A stretch of DNA of 64,000 nt from Dendrobium chrysotoxum (lineage: Eukaryota > Streptophyta > Magnoliopsida > Asparagales > Orchidaceae): the NCBI GenBank assembly GCA_019925795.1, contig CM034314.1, positions 99,939,264 to 100,003,263 on the forward strand, read 5' to 3'. Below, piece after piece: positions 1 to 12,060 of this stretch. Each line of letters starts with the position of its first letter. Position 1 is the first letter of the stretch. The notes under the pieces were generated by a model, which was not told the origin of the DNA, did not search any database, and saw nothing but the letters and a program-made list of their open reading frames with translations. Both the position numbers and the translations under genes were made by a program.

Positions 1-6
1 GGATTC

Positions 7-1200
7 GTGGTAGCAAAACATGCTCAGCAAAATGTATGTTATGTGATAAAGGATAAATATCCGACTACTAAAGACACAAATACGAATGAAGAGAAAGATG
101 TGGAAGCTAAACCTGCATCAGAAGAGCTTGAAGATGGTGGACAGGCCGCTACCATGAATGAGCTGAAAGAAATAAACTTGAGAACTGATGAGGACCCTCG
201 CCCGACCTTTATCAGTGCTCTTCTTTCCAAGAATAAAGTTGAAAAGATGAAAGCATATTACTCAATGAATTCAGGGATTGATTTGCTTAGACATATGATG
301 AAATGCCAGGCTTATCCTCTGATATAACTGTTCACAAATTAGCCATCAAACCAGGTGCAGTACCTGTTAAGCAAGCTCCAAGGCGAATGAGACTAGAAAT
401 TGAAGAGCAAGTGATTGCAGAAACCAAGAAGCTTATCGAAGCAGGTTTCATTCGAGAAGATAAGTATGCCGATTGGATCGCCAACATCGTTCCTGTAAGA
501 AAGAAAAATGGACAAATTCGCATATGCATCGAGTTTCGAGATCTTAATAAGGCGTGTCCAAAAGATGACTTTCCACTTCCAATATCAGAATTGTTGGTTA
601 ACAATACGTCCAACTATGATATATTCTCCTTTATGGATGGATCGTCGGGCTACAACCAGATCAAGATGGCACATGAAGATGAAAAACATACGTCTTTTAG
701 GACTCCCATCGGCATATTCTGCTACACAGTTATGCCCTTTAGCTTGAAGAATGCTGGAGCTACATACTAAAGGGCTATGACACATATTTGATGAGCTTAT
801 TCACCAGAAGGTTGAATGCTACGTGGATGATCTTGTTGTCAAATGTATAGATCGAAAAGATCACCTTGAAGATTTGAGAATTGTATTTGAAAGAATTAAA
901 AAATTCAATCTCAAAATGAACCTGCTCAAGTGTGCATTCGGAGTTTCCTCAGAAAAGTTTCTTGGGTATGTGGTACGGCATAAAGGGATTGAGGTTGATC
1001 CCAACAAAGTCAAGGCAATTATAGAAGTGCCGCCTCCAGAAAGTCTCCGTCAACTTCGTTCTTTACAAGGACAACTTGCATTTATACGGCGGTTTATCTC
1101 AAATCTATCAGGCAGATGTCAACCATTTGCAAAACTAATGAAAATGGATGTTAATTTTAAATGGGATGACGAATGCCAAGAAGATTTTGACAGTATCAAG
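7..1200 (+). pseudogene. Tat gypsy reverse transcriptase, frameshifted
   Basis: This is the polymerase domain that would copy element RNA into cDNA. A leader segment (7-327) ends in the conserved linker with DEDPRPTFISALL before RT. A frame change near 300 leads into the RT fingers and palm (303-770), containing KKNGQIRICIEFRDLNKACP and the first catalytic aspartate in FMDGSSGYNQI. The frame stops at 770, where a glutamine codon is expected after GATY, and resumes in another frame with CYVDDLVVK (about 820-845), which carries the two active-site aspartates. The connection domain follows (KFLGYVVRHKGIEVDPNK) to about 1,190, where the frame shifts again. All key RT residues are visible but spread over three frames, so this is a dead copy. 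Confidence 0.92.
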
Positions 1201-2107
1201 AGATCTGTTAAGCCCGTCTATTCTTGTAGCACCAATTCCAGGGAAGCCTCTTATCCTATACACCGCAGCATTAGAAGAGTCCCTTGGAGCATTGCTAGCT
1301 CAACACAACGAAGAAGGCAAAGAAAATGCACTATATTACATCAGTCGAAGATTGATTGGAGCAGAAAGACGTTACTCTCCAATTGAGAAGCACTATCTGG
1401 CATTGATTTTTGCTATCCAAAAGCTCCGCCACTACATGCTGTCTCATAAAATAACATTGATATCAAAGATCAATCCGTTGAAGTTCTTGATGATAAGACC
1501 AGCGTTGACAGGTTGCCTAGCCAGGTGGGCAGTAATACTTCTGCAGTTTGATATCACATATGTTCCACAAAAGGCAGTAAAAGGGCAAGTCTTAGCAGAT
1601 TTCCTTGCCGCACATCCCGTTCTTGCAGACTCACCGCTCAATGATGATCTACTCGATGAACAAATTTTAGTTGTCCAAGAAGGAGAAAAGTTACAAATGT
1701 GGAAAATGTATTTTGATGGTGCATCGTCAATTAAACCTGCCCAACCTCCAAACCTTCCCAAGGCTCGAGCCGGTGTTGGTCTTATCTTCATAGCACCCAA
1801 TGGAGGGATAATGCGATTTTCATTTGGTTTAACTGAACCCAGAACCAACAACAAAGCAGAATACGAAGCTTTAATAGCGGGTCTTGAAATCGTTATTTCA
1901 ATGAAAATTCAAAACCTCATAATTTTTGGCGATTCTCAGCTCGTTATAAATCAAGTACAGGGTATCTATAAAATAAGCAGAGTCGGGTTGATTTACTATC
2001 ATAGACGAGTCCTCGAACTCATGAAGCAAATTACAAATGTTACATTGATTCAAGTATCTCGAGCTCATAATAATAAAGCAGATTCTTTAGCAAAATTTGC
2101 TAAATAA
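1148..2107 (+). pseudogene. Tat gypsy RNase H plus archaeal-type second RNase H
   Basis: One open frame of about 319 codons holds two nuclease domains. The first is the standard gypsy RNase H, with LILYTAALEESLGALLAQ, RRYSPIEKHYLALIFAI and the tail ARWAVILLQFDITYVPQKAV. After a spacer comes an archaeal-type RNase H with its acidic residues in MYFDGASS, NNKAEYEALIAGLE and IFGDSQLVINQVQG, ending in AHNNKADSLAKFAK. In intact Tat elements this module is fused in frame to integrase; here a TAA at 2,105-2,107 separates them, with the downstream frame continuing. The reading frame is the longest preserved part of the element, but it cannot be translated together with the upstream RT because of the frameshift near 1,190. 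Confidence 0.92.
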
Positions 2108-3620
2108 ATGGCGAGTATGAATGACGAACCAGTACTAATCAGTGTCAACACTCGTCGAGTACTAGAGCCAACAATTCTGTGTTCCCCGCAGGTAAAGGGG
2201 TCACCAAATTCAAGCCAGCAGGATACAACTTCGATTGTTCCTCAACCTCCCCAACAAATTATTCTGGAAAATCAAATAAATGAGTCTCTAATATTTGCAG
2301 GAAGAAAATTTGGTAGAACCTCTGAATCCTGGCTTGAATGCCTAGAGGTTGAAGAGCAAAATGACTGGATGCAACCTTTCATCGATTACTTCAGAGAAAG
2401 CAAACTCCCGACAGATAAATCATTAGCTACGCAGATCAAAAAGAGAGCATTGCGATATGTATTTGTCAACAACACGCTATATCGAAGATCGTTCGATCAA
2501 ATGTGGCTACGATATCTAGGAAAAGATGAAGCTGATAAAGTTATTTCTAAAATTCACGAAGGATTATGTGGTGCACATCAATCGGGTCCTAAAATGGCTA
2601 TTAAAGTTAAAAGAATAGGTTATTACTGGCCATCGATGATAAAGGACTGCCCCAATCATGCAGATATATGTCATGAATGTCAAATTCATGGCAATATTAT
2701 ACATCAACCTCCAAATCCTTTGCATCCCACTATAGCATCTTGACCTTTTGAATGCTGGGGGACAGATGTAATAGGGCCAATTTATCCACCATCATCTGCT
2801 GCACACCACTTTATATTAGCGGCAACAAACTATTTTTTCAAATGATCTGAAGCAATTCCATTCAAAGAAGTCACTGCTAATCATGTGATCAACTTCTTTA
2901 CTCATAATATTGTCTACAGATTTGGTGTACCGCGCCGCATAATCTCAGACAATGGTCCAGCTTTCAAAAGTACTAAAATTTATAAATTTATTGAGCGACA
3001 TAAAATCGATTGGCGATATTCATCGATTTATAATCCAAGAGCAAATGAATTGTCAGAAACTTTCAACAAAACACTGGTAAAACTGCTCAAGAAAATTCTC
3101 ACTAAGAATAAAAGAGAGTGGCATACTAAGATGGCAGAAGCATTATGGGCATATCGTACTACATACAAGATGCCAACGAAAGCAACTCCTTATGCATTGA
3201 TATTTGGAGCTGAAGCTATGTTGTCTCTTGAAGTTGAATTACCAACACTTCGGGTAGCTGTTCAGTACGACCTCACAAAAGAACAAAATGCTCGCATACA
3301 GATGGAAGAGCTCGATGCACTGGATGAAGTCAGACTCCAAGCTCAACAGAATTTAAAAATTTATCAAGCAAAAATGATAAAATCTTTCAACCGTATGGTA
3401 TGCCCTCGAGCATTTCAAAAAGGAGAATTGGTCCTAGTGCTGAGAAAACCAATTATCCCACATTGAAGAATTGGTGGCAAATTTGAACCAAACTGGGAAG
3501 GCCCTTTTGTCATCAAGAAGGTGTACCAGGGAGGAGCCTATCAACTCATCGATATGGAAGGTCGACGACCTATACCCCCGATCAATGGAAGATATCTCAA
3601 GAAATATTATTCTTAGAGAA
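2108..3620 (+). pseudogene. Tat gypsy integrase with three internal stops
   Basis: Integrase inserts the cDNA into chromosomes. The N-terminal HHCC zinc-binding region is at about 2,560-2,690 (HEGLCGAHQSGPKM, then DICHECQIHG). The catalytic core has D in WGTDVIGPIYPP (about 2,758-2,790), D in ISDNGPAFKS (about 2,943-2,972) and E in NELSETFNKTL (about 3,045-3,080). The C-terminal domain includes NWEGPFVIKK and YQLIDMEGRRPIPPINGRYL, ending about 3,618. In-frame stops at 2,743, 2,846 and 3,466 break the frame, but the sequence on either side stays collinear with the family, so these are point lesions, not missing segments. No chromodomain follows, consistent with the Tat lineage. Confidence 0.92.
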
Positions 3621-4700
3621 AGCAAGTTGAAGATTATTCCCTCACAAAGAAAGAATACATTTCTAAGATGTCTTAGAAATTCACCCACAAGACGGGGCAT
3701 TTTTAAATTTAAAAATGCCAAAATCCTAATAGCAGTTGAAAGTTCCCTTTAAGACGGGGCATTTTAAATATTTAATTGAATTAATATCGATCCCAAATAA
3801 ATATTTAAAATCACTCATGATGCTATCACTACATAAATACAGGGCAGAAGCTAGTGCCTTCAAGCAAATAAATATACAATCATTGTAAAAAGTGAAGATT
3901 CATCTTCGAAGTTGCCAAAATCTTGAAGCTCAGATTGAGAAGACTTTTGGTCTAATAACTTCAACAAATTAAATGCGATAAGTACGAGCTGTTATAGTAC
4001 AAGTCCACTGCTCAAACAGTTATAATATCAGTCTCAACAAGCTTATATGCAGCCGAGCCACTGACAGCTTTACCTACTCAACAAGCCATAATAAGAGGTC
4101 GTAGTAGGAAAGCACATGTTTTGTTAGCCCGATGATAAATACTACCAAGCTTGATATTTGTCAAATTTAACATATCAAAGCAGTTCAGATTTAGAAGATT
4201 TTCCCAACTAACAAATGGATTGAGGCAAAATCCAGGAGAAGATTCTTAATCAACTCAAAGGCACCAAGCCACCATTAAAACCTTTATAAGTTAGAGGCAT
4301 TTCCTTCAATAAATCTATCAAGCACAAAGTTAAGATCGAAGGAGCTTCTCTTCTTCAGCATGTCCGATAAAGCACAAAGCTCAGGACCGAATGAGTCATC
4401 CCGCAGTTCTTATAAAGTCATAGGCAGAACTAAGGGATATTGTCATCATCAAAGTCCGCCATGCATAAAGCCCTGGACAGATGACTATTTGCCATCGACC
4501 TAATACAAATCTAAAGTGTGTAGGTCACCGATATAGATTCTTCATCAAGCCCATGAAAGCACAAAGCTATGGCAGAAGAAATGTTAATTCCTGACAAATC
4601 GAGAAGATAAATCAGGGACATCTAAAAGAACCTATACATGACATCTAAAATCAAATTTTAGAGATCTGTAGGGTCAAATAGCTTGCAACAAACATGATCT
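3621..4700 (+). other. Downstream non-coding part of the Tat element, possibly 3' LTR
   Basis: No gene is visible. Two polypurine-like copies of the string AGACGGGGCATTTT occur at about 3,691 and 3,752, just downstream of integrase, where the polypurine tract that primes plus-strand synthesis is expected. Beyond that, the motif GCACAAAGC recurs (about 4,321, 4,371 and 4,557) in otherwise unique sequence. I could not find matching LTR ends or a 5' LTR inside the window, so the boundary of the element is unknown. Confidence 0.45.
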
Positions 4701-5425
4701 GCTATAAGGCGCATATCATATTTGTTGGGTGGCATTTGTTGACTGTAGCTATCGAAACCACCCCACGACTCAACTACCCACGATCTCCTACACAACAACT
4801 GCTCCCCACGTTCTCCCTTACACGCATAAAATGGAAGCCCTTTCCCATTCAGACGTTTATGCTCTCAGAATCGCACACAGAGAAGGAGATCTGAAACTTA
4901 CCTCTCAGCTCTTGTCTCGGCTCCCGTCGAACTCTGAACCAGTCGTCAACCTCCAACCTCCAGCCGCCGATTGCCGAGCCCACTGCTGCTTCCGACACCA
5001 AAGCCCTCGCCGACCGGACATCCGCCGTCTTTGCCCTAGCCGGCATTGCCGACCCAAATCCTGCCATCTCCGACCGCTAGACCGTCTCTGACCACAAGCC
5101 TTGCAGCTGACGTGCCCTAGAGCTGCCGACCTCCTGCTCCGGCGACCCCACAGCCGAAGCCGACCAAAGACCTGCCTGGTCTCCATCCCTGCCGCCTAGT
5201 CTCCGACCTAGCCTGACGGGCTTCTTCCGCCTCCCATTATCTATTATATATGTATTATAATATTTAATATTATATGTATATTATAATATAATATCTGTTA
5301 TATATAATATAATATATAATATTATATATATGTAATATAATATAATATAATCTCTATTATATTAATATATATATATTATTATTATAAAAATATTATTATA
5401 TATATAATAAAATAAAAAAGGGGGA
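4700..5425. other. GC-rich leader-like patch followed by AT-only low-complexity tract
   Basis: About 4,730-5,225 is markedly C- and G-rich (many CCG and GCC words) against an AT-rich background. From about 5,230 to 5,420 the sequence is almost pure A and T. Short open frames exist in the GC-rich part on both strands but none resembles a known protein, and overlapping frames in both directions are expected from composition alone. It may be a leader or LTR segment of a retroelement, but nothing diagnostic is visible. Confidence 0.4.
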
Positions 5426-5444
5426 AAAGAGGTCTTCAATCAAG

Positions 5445-6002
5445 CATCACAATCAACGAATCGTCGGCAATCACTCGATCTGCAACTAGTCGTCGCCAAT
5501 CAGAGCTTCCGAAGACCAATTCCGGGAGCCAACAACGTCCCGAAGCCCTCGGCCGTTGACTATCTTTCCGGCCGGGCAGACTTGAAAGGGCAAATACCCT
5601 CCTTACCTCCCGACACCAGGGAGGGGACGCCAGAAGACTGCCGAAATCTTCTCAAAATTTTGGGACTTAGCCAAATTTTTTGGAAAATTGGAAAATGCTT
5701 AAATGACCATTTAATTTAAAAATAATTGCAATATTAATTAATTTATAAATTAAATGACAAAAAGAAAAGGGATCGTCAAATCAGCACATCGCAATCGGCA
5801 ACAAATCTCCGGCAACCAACGATCGTCACAAGTACCTTCCAAAGACCAATTTCTGGAGCCCGACAACGCCCCGAAGCCCTCGGCCGTCAATTATCTTTCC
5901 GACCGGGCGGACTTGAAAGGGCAAATGCCCTCCCAACCTCCCGACGCCTGGAAGGGGACGCCGGAAGGCTGTCGAAATTTTCAGTGAAAACCAGGGGACT
6001 TG
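5445..6002 (+). repeat. Tandem pair of a diverged repeat, 330-bp period
   Basis: The block around 5,511-5,650 recurs at 5,841-5,980, offset by exactly 330 bp. Both copies share a GAAGCCCTCGGCCGT string, then GACTTGAAAGGGCAAAT and a GGGGACGCC(A/G)GAAG segment, with scattered substitutions. The start of each copy (CGATC-rich) is more diverged. No coding function is apparent. Confidence 0.8.
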
Positions 6003-6180
6003 GACAGAAAATTAAAAATTGATTTGAACATAATTCAAACATAAAATCAATTTTAAATTAAATTTGATCGAATAATGTTGGACATAAATTCGAACTGGAC
6101 TCAAATTTGAACTCAATTTAAAATTGAATTTACATGTGATATATATAAAATGAGTTTTTAATCAGGATCTCGCACTCCAA

Positions 6181-6600
6181 TACAACAACAACAACAACAT
6201 CAAGCCTTTATCCCACTACGTGGGGTCGGCTACATGAATCCTTTTTCTCCATTGTGTCCTGTTAAAAGTCAAATTCTCGTTTAAATCTAATAAAGAAAGA
6301 TCATTTCTAATATTTTCTGACCAAGTCTTTTTAGGTCTACCTCTACCTTTCTTAACATAAGTCAAATCTAAGACCTCTACTTTCCTAACCGGGTCATCGG
6401 GAGGCCGCCGTTTTACGTGACCAAACCATCTAAGGCGACTCTCTCTAATCTTATCTTCCACTGGAGCTACTCCAACCTTTTCACGAATATGCTCATTTCG
6501 TATCCTATCTCTAAGGGTAAAGCCACTCATCCACCTGAGCATCCTCATCTCTGCAATACTTAACTTAGAATTATGCTTCTCTTTTAATGGCCATTAGATA
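6181..6600 (-). mobile_element. RTE-clade LINE, 5'-truncated 3' end (copy 1)
   Basis: On the minus strand a 110-codon frame reads the C-terminal end of a plant RTE-type LINE protein, with MRMLRWMSGFTLRDRIRNE, VGVAPVEDKI, LRWFGHVKRRP and KKGRGRPKKTW. It ends near the TTG-repeat tail, seen on + as (AAC)n at 6,182-6,199. Termination in a short microsatellite instead of poly(A) is typical of RTE elements. The reverse transcriptase core is absent, as expected for 5' truncation during target-primed insertion. Sister copies lie near 17.4, 21.0, 34.1, 37.5 and 63.1 kb. Confidence 0.92.
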
Positions 6601-7080
6601 AATAATAAAATTATTTGAGCCACTATTAAATCATGAATGATATTAATTACATAAATAATTTGAGAAAGCTTGGGAACATTTTAACTTCAGATTGATGAGT
6701 GATAATGAGCATCTCACTTCAAGAACTGTATATGTCAGTCAACATAAATATACTTATGTTGATTTAGAAGTTAAATGGGTGCACATCTAGCATTTTAAAT
6801 AGTGAATATTTGAATACTAGTACAAATGTTCCATTTCATACTTTTCTAAAACTTTCAATGCTATCTTAGAAAGTTCAATGTCGAAGAGAAGTTGACTTGA
6901 CGTTGATAAGTAGGTCCACACAAGAAGAAGAAAATATGAGGATTACTATTGAATCAAGTGCTCAAACCAAACTTACAAGGTCATCTGTTGCAAGTAACTT
7001 AAGTTGCGATGATAGAGAGAAAGGGATCTTATAGCTTTAGTGATAGATAATAATATCATCCATTATCACATAAGCAATCA
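6601..7080. other. No gene seen
   Basis: AT-rich unique sequence between the RTE fragment and repeat family R1. No open frame or structured repeat was recognised. Confidence 0.5.
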
Positions 7081-9156
7081 CCTATGGGCCACAAGATATC
7101 CTTGACATATGTTCGATAGTTTCCTAGCATATGTTCGATAGTATCCTACGAACACAAGATCAATGTGTAATGAACGCGACAACTCACAAGTCAACACACA
7201 TAAAGAAGTTAGTGGTGAATACAACCCATTTGACAATTAATATTGACATGCAAGCAAATACACTAAATTTATATGCATGTAATGTCAATTAATCTGTTAG
7301 GAATAAATGTCGCCTGCAAGTGTGTATGGGACCTTTGTAATAAATATCACACCCTACGCGGATCTTCTGCAAGGATGAAGAAGAAGATTGCAGTAAGTAC
7401 GACACACTGCTTGCAAACAAAAGCAACAAGCCTGTAATAAATGCAAACATCCACGAGCAACAGTAGGAAATTCGTAGTGCCCACAACAACTAGCCTACAA
7501 GTAAGGACAAGGAGTTTGTACCGAACAAATTAGTCCACCTACAGGATAGAATAGGGGAACTTGTAGCGAGCAAGGTGATCCTCCTACAAACAAGAACACA
7601 ATCTCCTAGCATCTATTGAGCAAACCTCATTTAGGAATTGTGTCAAATGATAATGAAGAAGACAATTGTTTGAAATGCAAAAATACATCTTTTCTAAAGC
7701 AAAATTCATCGATAGCAACGTCACCGGATCCGCAACATGCGTACAAGCGGACAGAAGGCGTTCATAGGCCCTTAAAAGAAATCTCGGCCGTTTTCTAAAC
7801 AAAATTATATCCGCAAATGGATCATATTTAAATATTTTAAAATCCTCCCTTATATAATATGACTATCTAAACTGAAGCGCAAAATTCCTGCATGTGCTCC
7901 GACAAATGCAATAAATTTTTAAACGCCAATGTCCGAGAATACTGCGCAGGATCAAATGCTCGCTAATGCTTATTCTATTTTCAAACTAAACATAACCCGC
8001 ATGTGCTCCGATTGTTATATATGATTTCCCAAAACCAACAGTTCGAGAATGCTGCGCGGGTCAAATATTCTAGTTTCATCCTCCTCCTTGGAAGGACTGG
8101 AGTTGACCTGACTTGAATCATAAAATACCTCCCAAATTCTTACGAAAATACTAGTGACCTTAACGTCACCCTGATGATGGTCGTGTTGACGTGAAATCTC
8201 AACCGGAGGAGTCAAATTTCAGATCCAATAAAAATAAAAATCTCAAAAATAAAATCTATCACTCAAAAACTTAAAACTAAAACCCATCCACCTCCCGCAA
8301 CCGTTTGTTGGGGGTGATAAATTTGGAATTAACCTCAGCTCACGAAGAGCGAATAAGTATCGGGTGTATCGCTAAGGTTCATCCTCAAATAGTCTCTTGC
8401 CAACAGGGACGTGGCACGTGCCCTCTGATCGGGCGATTTTGCCGCAAAATGGCACCATTAGATTACGATCACGGCCAAAGTCCGTATGTTCCCTAAAGGC
8501 TTCAAACCCTTAGTCATGAATCATAGAGTATATTCGATAGGCACAAAGTCCTCTGTCAGCTAAGGTGGATTTAGATATATCCTCTTAGACAAATACCAAC
8601 CCAGGTCTACAAGGTATTCTTGGACGAAGCAACCCATGGCTGCCGACAAGGTGCCTTTTGTCAGATTGGGTCGACTACCTCCTCTAACTAAGTAGACCAG
8701 GGATCATGACAGCCTGAGACGACGGAACCATGGGATCTTGATCGGGCTCGTCTTCATTCCCCCCACAACCAGTTTTAAGTTCATGGTGATAAATTTTAAA
8801 TCATAAAATCAAAATTCAAACCCTAAGATCGTTGCTATTATATGATGGTTCATAACCTATGTGACCTCCTTGACGACTAGCCTTAATCGAAAGTTCTCTC
8901 CTGTTATCGGGAGGGGTAATTAACTATAGGGGCTTGCGCCTATAAAAAACCAGAACTCAGATCAAAAAGTCCTCACAAAATGAGGGTGAAATCTCTGGGT
9001 AGTGTCTTATCTAAAACCCAATCTGCCTTCTGAAAAATTCACCCGGAACCTAATCTAGTTAAAACTCTTCGTCATCATCACCATCAAATAAGAAAAAAGA
9101 GACTGGATGACGCGGAGAGGCCAGTAATGCATCCAATGGAATTTTCGGAGCCCACA
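7080..9156. repeat. Long non-coding repeat family R1, copy A
   Basis: This block is collinear with 13.7-17.16 kb (copy B). Shared anchors in order are a GCAA-rich segment (7,170-7,600), GGATCCGCAACATGCGTACAAG (its first 20 bases, about 7,727), GATGATGGTCGTGTT (about 8,173), GGGACGTGGCACGTG (about 8,405, containing a G-box palindrome), GGTCTACAAGGTATTCTTGG (about 8,604), GACTAGCCTTAATCGAAAGT (about 8,875) and AATGAGGGTGAAATCTC (about 8,978). Similarity stops abruptly at AGCCCACA, position 9,156. No conserved frame is visible. The sharp 3' end in CA and the length fit a long LTR of a non-autonomous retrotransposon, but this is inference. A 23-bp doublet (ATATGTTCGATAGT) occurs at 7,105-7,145. 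Confidence 0.75.
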
Positions 9157-9159
9157 GGT

Positions 9160-10135
9160 GCATTTTTAATAAACTTAGATGTGTCAATACATTTCAAAAA
9201 CTTCATTCTATTAGGATTGTTGACAAGGAAGTTGATCAAGCTTCAACATCTTAAGTCTTGTAAACAATGACTTCTATTTGTATCCATGTATTCTTTATTT
9301 CTTGAACTATCTTGTCAGTAATATTCACTTGTTTCTTCAGTATCCATATATAAACCTCATGCATGCTTGGAGGCTTCAATCCTCAATCATAATACCCAAT
9401 GAAGTGTGTCATATTGATAAAGGACTCCTTACAACATCTTTAATAAACTTTAGGTGCATCAACACATTTCAAAAAACATAGGGGTGTCAATATTTGACAC
9501 GACCCAAAAATCCAACCCGAACATGACCCAAAAATATTGGGTCCAGGTCAACCCGTTTGGAAACGGGTCAGGTTCGAGTTTCATATTCTGACCCTATTAT
9601 AATTTCGGGTCAGATTCAGGTCAACCCGAAAACCCAAAAGAAACTTGAAACTAACCCATTTCGTTGTCCATCGCGGTTGCCCGCTCATCCCCGTCCACTT
9701 GTTGCGCTCTCGCCCGCTCGGTCACCCATCGCACTCCAACCAGGTTAGCAGGTCAGGTCGGATTGAATCGAGTTAGAGGCGAGTCGGGTTCACGTTCGGG
9801 TCGGGTCAGTTGAAGGGGATCAGTTTCGGGTTGGACCCGAACCCGACCCAAAAACCCATTTTGACACCCCAAAAAATGTCATTCAATTGTGATTTGTTGA
9901 CAAGGAAGCTGATCAAGCTTCGAAATCTTGTCTTACCAACCAACTAATAATATTGAAACGCCTATTAGTGTCCATGTATTCTCTATTTCCTGAACTATCT
10001 TGTAAGTAATATTCACTTCTTCCTTCAATATCCATATTCGAACCTCATGCATACTTGGAGGTTTCAATCCTCAACCATAGTTATGAATTGAGCATATCAT
10101 AATGAAAAAGGAGGACTCCTCACAATATTAAAAGG
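9160..10135 (+). repeat. Tandem duplication (about 290-bp unit), second copy split by an hAT-like insertion
   Basis: Unit 1 (about 9,160-9,442) and unit 2 (9,443-9,478 plus 9,871-10,135) share the same order of motifs: TTTAATAAACTT, CACATTTCAAAAA, GTTGACAAGGAAG(T/C)TGATCAAGC, TCCATGTATTC, ACTATCTTGT(C/A)AGTAATATTCACTT, CCTCATGCAT(G/A)CTTGGAGG and CTTCAATCCTCAA. Unit 1 is uninterrupted and shows the empty target site for the insertion at 9,479-9,870. Confidence 0.85.
9479..9870. mobile_element. hAT-like non-autonomous element (392 bp)
   Basis: The ends are inverted: TAGGGGTGTCAA at the left and TTGACACCCC at the right. The interior is rich in GGGTC/GACCC words that can fold back. The family resemblance is to hAT-type elements, which duplicate 8 bp of target. 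The flanks AAAAAACA and AAAAAATG agree at 6 of 8 positions. The uninterrupted paralogous sequence at 9,160-9,260 confirms the insertion point. There is no transposase. The element at 55,726-56,753 has the same termini and subterminal GGGTC repeats. Confidence 0.8.
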
Positions 10136-11026
10136 AATTCTATTTTCATAAAAAATTCTAACATTCTTTAGCACATTGGTGGGATACATTGATCTTGATA
10201 TTTAGTTACAATAACTAAATCTTCAAATTAGGATCATAAATGAAAAAAAAGGCTTTTTAATAAAAATATTTTTTCAAAATTTGATAATATTTGCAATTCA
10301 AAATCCACGCCTCGATTAATTGAGCCATGGTGGAAAAATGTAGGTTCTAAATTGTTTTTACTAGTGCCTCAAAATGGAAGAGGCTTCTAAGTGTAGGTTC
10401 CAAACGTTTCTTAAAACAAACTAAATCCAATCTAATAGCACTTTATATATTTGAAGCACTCCCATAGCTGAAAATTGTTGACCTGGTCTTTATTGCTTGG
10501 ATTTGCCGCTCGTCAACTATTACTACTTTTCCTATTGCCAAATCATCGAGCTTGCTAGCTTTCTAGAGCATTGTTTATCTTTAACACAAGCACTCAATAA
10601 GAGAGAAACTATAATTACTTCATCAACGTCATCCAACAAATAAAAGGCCCATTTTGGAATGACACTTAATTCTTTGGAAAGGATGAACTCAAACCAATAT
10701 AGATTTTGCTACCTTAGTATTATTATAGTTACAGCCATCATTCACCAGGAAAATAGTAGCCAAGTCCAATAGTTTTGTGGTTGCCATGTTGATCATGATT
10801 TTCCTACACATGGGTAAAGGCCCCTACCTTTTAGACTAATCGTGGGCAAGGAAGGATTTGAACTTCTGACACAGTTTCATAGCACATGTTCTCTCTCTCT
10901 CTAACTTCTTCAGAGAATCCAATTACAAGAAAACTAGAAATAAATAGTTCTCTGCCTTTACATCTTACTTTATGTTCTTCAGAATGAGTGATTGCACTAT
11001 TATATTGCAATGGCGGTTGTAAACTA
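10136..11026. other. No gene seen
   Basis: AT-rich unique sequence with short frames only. A (CT)n stretch occurs near 10,892. Confidence 0.5.
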
Positions 11027-11038
11027 GTAGTGTCACTT

Positions 11039-11083
<45 letters not shown>

Positions 11084-11100
11084 AAATAGTGTTACTTGTT
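11027..11100. repeat. Poly(T) tract of 43 bases between near-identical 13-bp flanks
   Basis: A run of T from 11,040 to 11,082 is bracketed by AGTGTCACTTG on the left and AGTGTTACTTG on the right, one mismatch apart. Paired flanks around a pure homopolymer look like a target-site duplication around the poly(A) tail of a retroposon inserted in minus orientation with almost no body, but slippage plus local duplication could give the same picture. Confidence 0.6.
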
Positions 11101-12060
11101 GATGCCAACTTATGTGACATTATGAAAATAGAATTCAAAAAGGGCATCAAAGCTGGTTTGACAAGGTAATTACATTGAAAAGGTACAAATAGTAGTGGGC
11201 TCTGCCGATACAATTCTTCTATAAAATATTTCTTTCTTGATTGTGACATCCTTCTAAGCTTTATTATCTTAATGTAACCATGGGGAGTGAGCATATAGTC
11301 CAACATTTTAAATCCTTAATAAACAAAGTAGGATCATGCAATGTTGGAGTTAACAGCACAAGCCCTCCTTATAATTGAATCTCCTCTAGCATTTTCCACT
11401 CATATAAGCTCATTTTCATTCATTTGGATGGCTACTTGAAATGCCATTTGAGGTGGGTGCACTACCAAGAATAGTAGGCGAATAGGCATTATGGGCAAGG
11501 AGTTACCACTGATAGACTGCTAACTACAACAACTATATAGAAAGAGCTATGCTTTAAGAGTCATGTATCAAGCTTAGATGGTACAATAGAAAAGTTAAAA
11601 AAACACTGTCTCATCAATTAAGTGTCGCTTATCTGATTTCCTCCTTATTATTGACATGACGATTTTCAGGGACTTCACTAAAGCATGCATTCCCCTCGAA
11701 ATAGTTTAGCGCATTCTTTATAGTTATTACGAGGACCTTAAGCACGAGGAGATTTTACCCGTTGTTGTCATTTAGATGTTTTGTGAACATTTGTCTCCAA
11801 GGTGGTTCCAGCCTTCTAAGCTAATAAATTTAATGTTATTTCAGTTCAAACTATTTAGATCCATTCCATACAATCATAAAAAGCAATTGCATTTTGACTT
11901 CAAGACCATACCGTGTTTTAGAACTTTACACTATTATATAAGATTCTTAGTAGCAATTACCGACTAATAAATCATTGTTGACCTCTACAACAAATTCAAA
12001 AAAAAAAATCAAATAGAAAAAATCATTACCTACTCAAATCCTGCTAAAATCCCGTATCCA
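11101..12060. other. No gene seen
   Basis: AT-rich sequence with several short frames (for example a 63-codon frame at 11,776). None resembles a known protein. Confidence 0.5.

Larger units (their letters stand above)
1..3620 (+). mobile_element. Ty3/gypsy retrotransposon, Tat lineage, left-truncated pol region
   Basis: A continuous run of gypsy pol domains reads on the + strand in the order reverse transcriptase, RNase H, second RNase H, zinc finger, integrase. An additional archaeal-type RNase H between the first RNase H and integrase is the hallmark of the plant Tat/Ogre/Retand group. The window opens inside the element, so gag, most of protease and the 5' LTR are missing. Several frameshifts (near 300, 780 and 1,190) and stops (770, 2,107, 2,743, 2,846, 3,466) show it is not functional. 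The domains are annotated separately. Confidence 0.93.

Noticed and set aside
4729..5091. 120-codon frame in the GC-rich patch
   Set aside because: Composition-driven; antisense frames of similar length overlap it, and no recognisable domain or start context is visible.
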